Shown here piece after piece: positions 55,369 through 64,000 of a DNA stretch of 64,000 nt. Location of the stretch: contig NZ_BCYO01000004.1 of NCBI RefSeq assembly GCF_001598235.1, positions 62,001 to 126,000 of the forward strand, in the 5' to 3' direction. Position 1 is the stretch's first letter. Every line of letters starts with the position of its first letter. Origin of the DNA: Polaromonas jejuensis NBRC 106434. GTDB taxonomy: Bacteria > Pseudomonadota > Gammaproteobacteria > Burkholderiales > Burkholderiaceae_C. A program made the translations under genes and the position numbers. The notes under the pieces are model-generated. The model had not been told where the DNA came from and did no database searches. It was given only the letters and a program-made list of their open reading frames with translations.

Positions 55369-56040
55369 ATGACCCAAGACGAACTTAAAACCCTGGTCGG
55401 CCAGGCCGCCCTGCATTACGTCGAGGCCGGCAGCATTGTCGGCGTCGGCACCGGCTCGACCGTCAACAAATTCATCGACGCGCTGGCGACCATGAAGGAC
55501 CGCATTGCCGGCGCTGTCTCCAGTTCGGTGGCCTCGACCGAACGCCTGCAGGCGCTGGGCATCAAGGTGTTTGACGCGACCGAAGTCGATGAGCTGGGCG
55601 TCTACATCGATGGCGCCGACGAGATCGATCACGCCGGCCACATGGTCAAGGGTGGCGGCGCGGCGCTGACGCGCGAAAAAATCGTGGCCGCGCAATCGCG
55701 CAAGTTTGTCTGCATCGCCGACGAGTCCAAGCTGGTGCAGGCACTGGGCCATTTCCCCTTGCCGGTGGAGGTGATTCCCATGGCGGCCAAGCGCATTGCG
55801 CGCCAGTTTGCGGCCATGGGCGGCACGGCCACCGTGCGGCTCAAGAACGGCGCGCCCCTGGTCACCGACAACGGCCAGCACATCCTGGACGTGACCGGGC
55901 TGAAGATCACGGACCCGCTGGCGTTTGAGTCGCAGGTCAACCAGTGGCCCGGGGTGGTCACGGTGGGCGTATTTGCACACCAGAAGGCGCAGGTCTGCCT
56001 GCTGGGCACGACCGACGGCGTCAAGACCTTGACCTTCTAA
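55369..56040 (+). CDS. rpiA: Ribose-5-phosphate isomerase A
   Basis: Interconverts ribose 5-phosphate and ribulose 5-phosphate. Start at 55369 ([15 protein letters not shown]) gives 223 aa, the usual size. Motifs: [44 protein letters not shown] and [12 protein letters not shown]. The LuxR-type regulator gene follows within 12 bp. Confidence 0.96.
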   Translation: MTQDELKTLVGQAALHYVEAGSIVGVGTGSTVNKFIDALATMKDRIAGAVSSSVASTERLQALGIKVFDATEVDELGVYIDGADEIDHAGHMVKGGGAALTREKIVAAQSRKFVCIADESKLVQALGHFPLPVEVIPMAAKRIARQFAAMGGTATVRLKNGAPLVTDNGQHILDVTGLKITDPLAFESQVNQWPGVVTVGVFAHQKAQVCLLGTTDGVKTLTF

Positions 56041-56052
56041 GGCGGGGTCGTG

Positions 56053-57234
56053 ATGCAACAGCAACGCTCGCGCGGCACGACACGCAGTGTTGAGGAGTTT
56101 TCCAGGCTCACCCACCTCATCTACGAAGCGGCGGCCGAGCCCCAGAAGTGGAGTGAGGTGGTCGGGGCCCTGGCGGATTCCCTCAACGCCTCCAAGGGCT
56201 TGCTGTTCACCCCGTATGTGGGGCCCCAGGAAGGCGGGATGGTCTTCCCGTGGAAGATTGCCGAGCAGCAACTGCAGCTGTGGGCCACGCACTACATCGG
56301 GCACGACATCTGGTCTGAACAAGCCATGCAGCGCGGCCTGTTGATCGAAGGTACGACGGTGGTGGACGAGGAGATGGTGAGCCGCGAAACCTTGCGTGAG
56401 TCGATCTTCTACCGCGAGTTCCTGAGCACGATGGGGATCGGCAGGGTCTGTGTCGGCGTGGTGTTCGAGGGGGCGCCGGGGCTACCTGCAACCAGCTTGT
56501 CCGTGTTTCGCGACTTCCACGAGCCCGCGTTCAGCGCGGCTGACAAGGCCTGGCTGCAGTTGCTGGTGCCGCACCTGTCGCGCGCGCTCGGCCTCATGCA
56601 CCGGCTCAACGCGGCGCGGCTGAAGGAGGCCTCCCTGCTTTCGGCGCTGGACCGCCTGGCCTTCGGCGTCGCACTGCTCAACGAGCGCACCGAAGTCCTG
56701 CACCTCAACCTGGCAGCACAGGACGTGCTGGGACGCGGTGACGGACTGGTGCTGAACGCCTTGAAGCAGCTGGAGGCGCCAGGCAGCCATACCAACTCGG
56801 CCAGCCTGCCGCATTGGCTGGCCAGCATCGCGGCCCTGGACGCTACCGATCCCACGCATTTTTCCGAAAGCCTGCTGCTGCCGCGCAGCGACGGCGTGAA
56901 CAGCTATGCCCTGCAGTGTTCCGCGCTGCCGGTTTCCGATGCCTGGCAGGCCGAAGGCGAGGCGGTGCGCTTTGTGGTGTTCATCACCGATCCGGCGGCG
57001 GTACAGTTGCCCGACACGGCGCGGCTGCGCAAGCTCTACGGATTCACTGAAACCCAGGCCCGCGTGGCGCGTCACCTGGCCGGCGGGGCCAGCTACAAGC
57101 AGGTGGCCAGCGAGCTCAACATGGCCGAGGAGACCGTGCGCGCCCACATCAAGGAAATCTATCCCAAGGCGCGGGTCAACCGCCAGTCGCACCTGGTCCG
57201 CATGATCATGTCGCTGGGCCAGGTGGCGGTGTAG
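56053..57234 (+). CDS. LuxR-type HTH transcriptional regulator
   Basis: Regulator of 393 aa from the ATG at 56053 (GTG at 56050 is possible). The C-terminal DNA-binding domain reads YGFTETQARVARHLAGGASY, then VASELNMAEETVRAHIKEIY, a GerE/LuxR HTH at about residues 325-390. The N-terminal 300 residues have no recognised ligand domain but resemble uncharacterised PAS/GAF-like sensor regions of Burkholderiales regulators. No receiver Asp pocket is seen. It starts 12 bp after rpiA, so it may be co-transcribed with it. Targets unknown. Confidence 0.85.
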   Translation: MQQQRSRGTTRSVEEFSRLTHLIYEAAAEPQKWSEVVGALADSLNASKGLLFTPYVGPQEGGMVFPWKIAEQQLQLWATHYIGHDIWSEQAMQRGLLIEGTTVVDEEMVSRETLRESIFYREFLSTMGIGRVCVGVVFEGAPGLPATSLSVFRDFHEPAFSAADKAWLQLLVPHLSRALGLMHRLNAARLKEASLLSALDRLAFGVALLNERTEVLHLNLAAQDVLGRGDGLVLNALKQLEAPGSHTNSASLPHWLASIAALDATDPTHFSESLLLPRSDGVNSYALQCSALPVSDAWQAEGEAVRFVVFITDPAAVQLPDTARLRKLYGFTETQARVARHLAGGASYKQVASELNMAEETVRAHIKEIYPKARVNRQSHLVRMIMSLGQVAV

Positions 57235-57241
57235 CGGGACG

Positions 57242-57916
57242 TCAGAAGCGGATCCCGGCCGGGTTGGGGCTCGCCGCTGGTTCAGGCATAGGCCGCCCCG
57301 GCGCAGGCGACGCGTTGACAGCCGGGACTGTGGCTTCTGCCGGACGCTGGACCGCCACCAGCGGCGCGGCGGCTGGCTGGCGGTAGCCGGACGGCAGACG
57401 CGAGGTCTTGGGATAGCCCGCCGCGTCGAGGAACTGGTCCCATTCGGCATCCGAGAAACCCTTGAGCTGCTGGGCGCCAATGGTCAGAAAAGGCAGCGAG
57501 TTGTCGCCGCTCAGACGTTGCAGGGCTTGGGCGTCCTCGTTGGTGGACACCGTTTTTTCGGCAAAGGGGATGCCGCGGCTGGTCAGCAGGGAACGGGCCG
57601 CGCCGCAAGGGCCGCAGTTGTCGCCCGAGTACAGGGTGACCGGGTATTTGGCGGCGACCTGCCGCAGCTCGAAAGGCAGGCTGGCCGTGGCCGGGCCGCC
57701 TGCCGAACCGGCGCTGGTGGCGCTGACCCTGGCGTTGCTGCTGGGCGGCGGAGGCTGGTCTGAAAATGTCACCTTGCCGTCGGGTCCCACGATGCGGTAA
57801 ACCTGTTGGGCTTGCGATTGCGCCGGGAAAAGACTGCCCGCCATGATCAGAGTCAACAGGGTCAACAGGGCCAAAGGCGCTTGAGGTGTCAAAGATTTAA
57901 CAAGATTTGAGCTCAT
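57242..57916 (-). CDS. DUF4124-glutaredoxin fusion protein, periplasmic
   Basis: Protein of 224 aa. N-terminal signal peptide (LALLTLLTLIMAGSLFPAQSQA), DUF4124 segment (QVYRIVGPDGKVTFSDQPPP, about residues 38-58), then a glutaredoxin-like domain with the redox motif CGPC in YSGDNCGPCGAARSLLTSRGI (about 95-115) and LPFLTIGAQQLKGF. A Pro/Ala-rich tail of about 50 residues ends it. Likely a periplasmic thiol oxidoreductase; partners unknown. Convergent with the LuxR gene (7-bp gap). Confidence 0.87.
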   Translation of the reverse strand: MSSNLVKSLTPQAPLALLTLLTLIMAGSLFPAQSQAQQVYRIVGPDGKVTFSDQPPPPSSNARVSATSAGSAGGPATASLPFELRQVAAKYPVTLYSGDNCGPCGAARSLLTSRGIPFAEKTVSTNEDAQALQRLSGDNSLPFLTIGAQQLKGFSDAEWDQFLDAAGYPKTSRLPSGYRQPAAAPLVAVQRPAEATVPAVNASPAPGRPMPEPAASPNPAGIRF

Positions 57917-57954
57917 GGGTTCCCCAGTCGGTCTTGCGCACAGGTTTTATGTGT

Positions 57955-60018
<2,064 letters not shown>

Positions 60019-60134
60019 GACGTCTAGCTGTGGGCGGGTGGGGCGAATCTAAAGGGGCCCTAAAGGGCTGTAAAGGCCCGGATGCGCAAAACTGGCCGGT
60101 CGAAGTGAGCGGCTCAACCGGCAAGAGGCCTGGT

Positions 60135-60608
60135 TCAGCCCTGCGAGCGCTTTTTGATGCTGCGCTGCTTGGGCTTGGCACGCTTGACGGTGCCGCCCGG
60201 TGTCAGCCGCTGGTTGCCGAGCACGCGCAGCGTCTTGACTTCGGGGCGCTGGCCGTAGCGCGAACTGTTTTTCAATACCTTGATATCGCGCGGGCCGGGC
60301 ATGCGGTCTTCATTGACCTTTTTTTCCTTTTCCGGCATGGGGCGCCACAGCACCAGCAGCTTGCCAATGTGCTGGATGGGGGCGGCATTCAACTCCTCGG
60401 CCAGGGCCTGAAAGATTGCTTCGCGGCCGACCCGGTCATCGGACTGCACCCGCACCTTGATGAGCCCATGGGCGTTGAGCGCCGCATCGGTTTCCTTCTT
60501 GACGGCAGCGGTCAGGCCGTCGGAGCCAATCATCACGACCGCATTGAGGTGATGGGCATCTGCGCGGTGTTCTTTGCGCTGGGCGGGGGTAAGTTGTATT
60601 TGAGCCAT
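60135..60608 (-). CDS. yhbY: YhbY/CRS1-family RNA-binding protein
   Basis: Protein of 157 aa from the ATG at 60608. YhbY (CRM) domain at residues 5-95: [32 protein letters not shown] and [14 protein letters not shown]. It binds pre-50S ribosomal particles in E. coli. A basic, low-complexity C-terminal tail of about 60 residues ([19 protein letters not shown]) is longer than in E. coli YhbY (97 aa). Divergent from rlmE with a 42-bp gap, so promoters must overlap. Confidence 0.92.
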   Translation of the reverse strand: MAQIQLTPAQRKEHRADAHHLNAVVMIGSDGLTAAVKKETDAALNAHGLIKVRVQSDDRVGREAIFQALAEELNAAPIQHIGKLLVLWRPMPEKEKKVNEDRMPGPRDIKVLKNSSRYGQRPEVKTLRVLGNQRLTPGGTVKRAKPKQRSIKKRSQG

Positions 60609-60650
60609 GTCCCAATTATCGGTGGAGTCCGGAAGAGGACAATAGACGCT

Positions 60651-61373
60651 ATGAAAGTAAATGCCAAGACAGACACCAAGCCGAGCACCAAGACCAGCGC
60701 GAAGGGCAAAAAGGTGAACAAGGCGTGGCTGCACGACCACATCAACGACCCCTATGTGAAATTGGCCCAAAAAGAGGGCTTCCGCGCCCGTGCGGCTTAT
60801 AAATTGAAGGAAATCGATGAAACCCTGGGCCTGATCAAACCGGGCCAGTGCGTGGTCGACCTGGGCAGCACGCCGGGCGCCTGGAGCCAGTATGTCAGAC
60901 GCAAGCTCTCGCCCACCGGGGCCGCCGTCGGCGCGCTCAATGGCCGCATCATCGGGCTGGACATGCTCCCCATGGAGCCGATCGAAGGCGTTACCTTTAT
61001 CCAGGGCGATTTCCGGGAACTTGACGTGCTCCAGAAGCTCGAACAGGCGCTTGCTTCCGAGAATGGGCCTGTCAAGGTGGACCTGGTGATTTCGGACATG
61101 GCGCCCAATCTGTCGGGGATCGAGTCGGCGGATGCGGCGCGCATTGCGCATCTGGTCGAGCTGGCGGTGGAGTTTGCACAAAACCGGATGAAGCCGGAGG
61201 GCACGCTCGTCGTCAAGCTGTTCCACGGCAGCGGCTATGACGACCTGGTCAAGTTGTTCCAGGCCTCCTTTAAAGTGGTCAAGCGCATGAAACCCAAGGC
61301 TTCACGACCCAATTCGTCGGAAACCTTTCTGGTCGGCATGGGGCTGAAAAGGCGCGCCGAGGTCGCGGAATAG
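60651..61373 (+). CDS. rlmE: 23S rRNA (uridine-2552-2'-O)-methyltransferase RlmE
   Basis: SAM-dependent methyltransferase (FtsJ/RrmJ) of 240 aa that modifies U2552 of the 23S A-loop late in 50S assembly. Start at 60651; the first 20 residues are Lys/Thr-rich. K-D-K-E catalytic residues: Lys in [10 protein letters not shown], Asp in [11 protein letters not shown], Lys in [11 protein letters not shown], and Glu near SSETFLVG. Upstream of ftsH as in E. coli. Confidence 0.96.
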   Translation: MKVNAKTDTKPSTKTSAKGKKVNKAWLHDHINDPYVKLAQKEGFRARAAYKLKEIDETLGLIKPGQCVVDLGSTPGAWSQYVRRKLSPTGAAVGALNGRIIGLDMLPMEPIEGVTFIQGDFRELDVLQKLEQALASENGPVKVDLVISDMAPNLSGIESADAARIAHLVELAVEFAQNRMKPEGTLVVKLFHGSGYDDLVKLFQASFKVVKRMKPKASRPNSSETFLVGMGLKRRAEVAE

Positions 61374-61466
61374 GCCGCAGGACGGCGTGTATTGGGGGCA
61401 GGAGGCGCTAAAAATCACCAAAAACCGCTTCAAATCAAGGGGCAGGTTTGTTACATGCTGTTTTTG

Positions 61467-61496
61467 CCCTTGAAAGGCCTAAAATCAGTCACATGT
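61467..61496 (+). promoter_or_regulatory. Candidate sigma-32 (heat-shock) promoter of ftsH
   Basis: CCCTTGAAA (61467-61475) matches the sigma-32 -35 element. After 13 bp comes TCACATGT, six of eight positions agreeing with CCCCATNT. The expected transcript start is about 35 bp before the ftsH TTG. E. coli ftsH is also sigma-32 controlled. Confidence 0.45.
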
Positions 61497-61536
61497 GCCA
61501 TCCCATCGGCTTTGGGTTCTTACATCGGAGTAGTCC

Positions 61537-63462
61537 TTGAATAATCAGTGGTTTTCAAAAATTGCAATCTGGCTGGTGATTGCCATGGTGCTGTTCACCG
61601 TATTCAAGCAATTTGATACACGTGCCGGCTCCGGCTCCAACTACCTGGGTTATTCCGAGTTCCTGGAAGAAGTGCGCGGCAAGCGCATCAAGACAGCGAC
61701 CATTGCGGAAGGCCAGGGCGGCACGGAAATCTCTGCCACCACCACTGACGATCGCAAAATCCGCACCACGGCGACTTACCTCGACCGCGGCCTGGTGGGC
61801 GACCTGATCGCCAACGACGTGAAATTTGACGTCAAGCCGCGTGAAGAAGGCTCCCTGCTCATGACCCTGCTGGTCAGCTGGGGCCCCATGCTGCTGCTGA
61901 TTGGCGTGTGGGTTTATTTCATGCGGCAAATGCAGGGCGGCGGCAAGGGCGGCGCCTTCAGCTTTGGCAAATCCAAGGCGCGCATGCTCGATGAATCCAC
62001 CAATCCCGTGACCTTTGCTGACGTGGCCGGCTGCGACGAGGCCAAGGAAGAGGTCAAGGAAGTCGTTGATTTCCTGAAAGATCCGCAAAAATTCCAGAAA
62101 CTGGGCGGCCGTATTCCGCGTGGTTTGCTGCTGGTTGGCCCTCCGGGCACGGGTAAGACCCTGCTCGCCAAAGGCATTGCCGGCGAGGCCAAGGTGCCGT
62201 TCTTCTCGATTTCGGGCTCCGATTTCGTTGAAATGTTTGTTGGCGTGGGCGCAGCCCGCGTGCGCGACATGTTCGAGAACGCCAAGAAAAACGCGCCCTG
62301 CATCATCTTTATCGATGAAATCGACGCCGTCGGCCGCCAGCGTGGCGCCGGCCTGGGTGGTGGCAATGACGAGCGCGAACAGACCTTGAACCAGATGCTG
62401 GTCGAGATGGACGGCTTTGAAACCAATGTGGGCGTGATCGTGGTGGCTGCCACCAACCGCCCCGACATTCTGGACGCTGCCTTGCTGCGCCCCGGCCGTT
62501 TTGACCGCCAGGTCTATGTGACCTTGCCCGACATCCGCGGCCGCGAGCAGATCCTCAATGTGCACATGCGCAAGGTGCCGCTGGGCCAGGATGTGAACGC
62601 CAGCGTGATCGCCCGCGGCACGCCAGGCATGTCCGGCGCCGACCTGGCCAACCTGTGCAACGAAGCCGCACTCATGGCGGCGCGCCGCAATGCGCGCACC
62701 GTCGAGATGCAGGACTTCGAAAAAGCCAAGGACAAGATTCTCATGGGCCCCGAGCGCAAGAGCATGGTCATGCCCGAGGAAGAGCGTCGCAACACGGCTT
62801 ATCACGAGTCTGGCCATGCGCTGATCGGCAAGCTGCTGCCCAAATGCGATCCGGTGCACAAGGTCACCATCATTCCGCGCGGCCGCGCACTGGGCGTGAC
62901 CATGAGCCTGCCGGCGCAAGACCGCTACAGCTATGACCGTGAATACATGCTGAGCCAGATCAGCATGCTGTTCGGCGGCCGTATTGCCGAAGAAGTCTTC
63001 ATGAACCAGATGACCACTGGCGCCAGCAACGACTTTGAACGCGCCACGGCACTGGCCCGCGACATGGTCACGCGCTACGGCATGACCCAGGCCCTGGGCC
63101 CCATGGTGTATGCCGAAAACGAAGGGGAAGTGTTCCTGGGCCGTTCTGTCACCAAGACCAACAACATGAGCGAGTCGACCCTGCAAAAGGTGGATGGCGA
63201 GGTGCGCCGCATCATTGATGAGCAGTACGCCCAGGCGCGCAAGCTGATCGAGGACAACAAGGACAAGATGCACGCCATGGCCAAGGCCTTGCTCGAATGG
63301 GAAACCATTGACATGGAGCAGATCGACGACATCATGGCCGGCAAGGAGCCCCGTCCGCCCAAGGACTGGACACCACGTAACGCCTCCGTGGGCGGCGGTG
63401 GCGGCCCCACTGGCGGCACGCCTGCCGTGAGCACCGATCATCCGGCACCGACAGTGGCCTGA
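61537..63462 (+). CDS. ftsH: ATP-dependent zinc metalloprotease FtsH
   Basis: Membrane-bound AAA+ protease of 641 aa that degrades sigma-32, LpxC and unassembled membrane proteins. TTG start with CGGAG 7 bases upstream. Two N-terminal TM helices (about residues 8-24 and 105-125), Walker A GPPGTGKT at residue 201, Walker [13 protein letters not shown], second-region-of-homology with [20 protein letters not shown], and the zinc motif HESGH near residue 423. The tail (after about 610) is Gly/Pro-rich. Confidence 0.97.
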   Translation: MNNQWFSKIAIWLVIAMVLFTVFKQFDTRAGSGSNYLGYSEFLEEVRGKRIKTATIAEGQGGTEISATTTDDRKIRTTATYLDRGLVGDLIANDVKFDVKPREEGSLLMTLLVSWGPMLLLIGVWVYFMRQMQGGGKGGAFSFGKSKARMLDESTNPVTFADVAGCDEAKEEVKEVVDFLKDPQKFQKLGGRIPRGLLLVGPPGTGKTLLAKGIAGEAKVPFFSISGSDFVEMFVGVGAARVRDMFENAKKNAPCIIFIDEIDAVGRQRGAGLGGGNDEREQTLNQMLVEMDGFETNVGVIVVAATNRPDILDAALLRPGRFDRQVYVTLPDIRGREQILNVHMRKVPLGQDVNASVIARGTPGMSGADLANLCNEAALMAARRNARTVEMQDFEKAKDKILMGPERKSMVMPEEERRNTAYHESGHALIGKLLPKCDPVHKVTIIPRGRALGVTMSLPAQDRYSYDREYMLSQISMLFGGRIAEEVFMNQMTTGASNDFERATALARDMVTRYGMTQALGPMVYAENEGEVFLGRSVTKTNNMSESTLQKVDGEVRRIIDEQYAQARKLIEDNKDKMHAMAKALLEWETIDMEQIDDIMAGKEPRPPKDWTPRNASVGGGGGPTGGTPAVSTDHPAPTVA

Positions 63463-63493
63463 AGATCAGGAGACTGCCGCAGCGCATCATGAC

Positions 63494-63518
63494 AACCGGG
63501 GCCAGTCCCCGGTTTTTC
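63494..63518 (+). terminator. Terminator after ftsH
   Basis: Stem AACCGGGG / CCCCGGTT with a short loop and TTTTT, 31 bp after the ftsH stop and 56 bp before folP. Confidence 0.75.
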
Positions 63519-63573
63519 TTTGCTGGCCGCCATGTGCTGCTGGAACAACGAGTTTTTGAAGGAAGGCCTTTCC

Positions 63574-64000
63574 GTGATCTGGCAAACCTCACGCTTTCAG
63601 ATTGATTTGTCGCAGCCGCGCGTCATGGGCATCGTGAATGTCACGCCCGACTCATTTTCTGATGGCGGCAAGCATTTCACCCAGGGCGGCGGATTTTCTG
63701 GCGTGCTCGCGCACTGCGAGCAGTTGATCAGGGATGGTGCCGACCTGCTGGACATAGGCGGCGAGTCCACACGCCCCGGCGCGCCGCCCGTGCCGCTGGA
63801 AGAAGAACTGGCGCGCGTGCTGCCCGTCGTGCGGCATGCCGCCACGCTCGGCGTGCCGCTGTCGATCGACACCTACAAGCCAGAGGTGATGCAAGCCGTG
63901 CTCGATTTGGGCGCTGACATCATCAACGACGTCTGGGCGCTGCGCCAGCCGGGTGCCGTGCAGGCCGTGGCCGCGCACCCGCGCTGCGGCGTCTGCCTGA
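63574..64000 (+). CDS. folP: Dihydropteroate synthase (3' partial)
   Basis: N-terminal 142 residues of the folate enzyme that joins pterin pyrophosphate with p-aminobenzoate, the sulfonamide target; cut by the window end. GTG start at 63574 with AAGGAAGG 8 bases upstream. Motifs: VMGIVNVTPDSFSDGG, DIGGESTRPGAPPV and SIDTYKPEVMQ. Downstream of ftsH, where betaproteobacteria usually have folP then glmM. Confidence 0.95.
   Translation, partial: MIWQTSRFQIDLSQPRVMGIVNVTPDSFSDGGKHFTQGGGFSGVLAHCEQLIRDGADLLDIGGESTRPGAPPVPLEEELARVLPVVRHAATLGVPLSIDTYKPEVMQAVLDLGADIINDVWALRQPGAVQAVAAHPRCGVCL

Noticed and set aside
61441..61536. A riboswitch upstream of ftsH
   Set aside because: The leader is short and no conserved riboswitch pairing is seen; a sigma-32-like promoter explains the signal better.

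Overview
The window is a high-GC, gene-dense stretch of bacterial chromosome. It has the protein signatures and gene orders of a betaproteobacterium of the Burkholderiales, most likely Comamonadaceae; a Polaromonas, Rhodoferax or Variovorax relative is my best guess from memory and was not tested. Pointers include an arginine-type EF-P next to earP, Fur boxes of the form AATGCGAAT-N-ATTCGCATT, the rlmE-ftsH-folP order with a divergent yhbY, hupB-tRNA-ppiD, and rpsF-priB-rpsR-rplI-dnaB. I see no prophage, insertion sequence, CRISPR array or rRNA operon. About 66 protein genes and two tRNAs are supported.

Layout. 1-8.7 kb: end of a branched-chain amino acid ABC transporter (livM-livG-livF), an FKBP isomerase, pncB, a NhaD-like antiporter, a 2-hydroxyacid dehydrogenase, rmuC and an MFS transporter, all on the plus strand, then a triplicated 81-bp repeat. 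9-13.8 kb: a LOG-family gene, efp with its rhamnosyltransferase earP, and a DUF2235 hydrolase. 13.8-20.5 kb: uvrC-pgsA, an EamA transporter, and a LysR regulator divergent from a haloacetate-dehalogenase-like hydrolase and a D-malate/tartrate dehydrogenase. 20.6-31.3 kb: hupB, tRNA-Val, ppiD, tRNA-His, a quinone oxidoreductase, surE-pcm-nlpD, a VOC protein, rlmD, a BAX-inhibitor-1 protein and a GlcG/HbpS protein. The slot between nlpD and rlmD, where related bacteria carry rpoS, has no sigma factor gene.

31.4-39.1 kb is an iron island on the minus strand: hemP, exbD, exbB, tonB, a tiny membrane ORF, bfd, an FMN alpha-hydroxyacid oxidase, piuC, a Fiu-like siderophore receptor and bacterioferritin. 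Three Fur boxes sit upstream of hemP, bfd and the receptor. The genes together import ferric siderophore (receptor plus TonB-ExbBD), may process it (PiuC), and store or release iron (Bfr and Bfd). 39.3-46.2 kb: ppsR divergent from ppsA, a membrane protein/TPR pair, and a DUF4212 plus sodium:solute symporter pair. 46.2-51.8 kb: ribosomal protein operon, dnaB, a Bcr/CflA exporter, an RNase D-like exonuclease and a small conserved protein. 51.9-64 kb: fadH, pyrD, rpiA with a LuxR regulator, a DUF4124-glutaredoxin protein, an M3 oligopeptidase, yhbY/rlmE, ftsH and the start of folP.

The most unusual signal is a dispersed repeat of about 55-60 bp, with ten recognisable diverged copies. Each has a short inverted repeat of the type GCTA(C/T)-N-AATT-N-TAGC at one end and an internal GCCC...GGGC hairpin. 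Several copies lie inside reading frames (livG, earP twice, pcm, rlmD) and one supplies the last codons and stop of pyrD, so the element seems to have been tolerated as protein-coding sequence.
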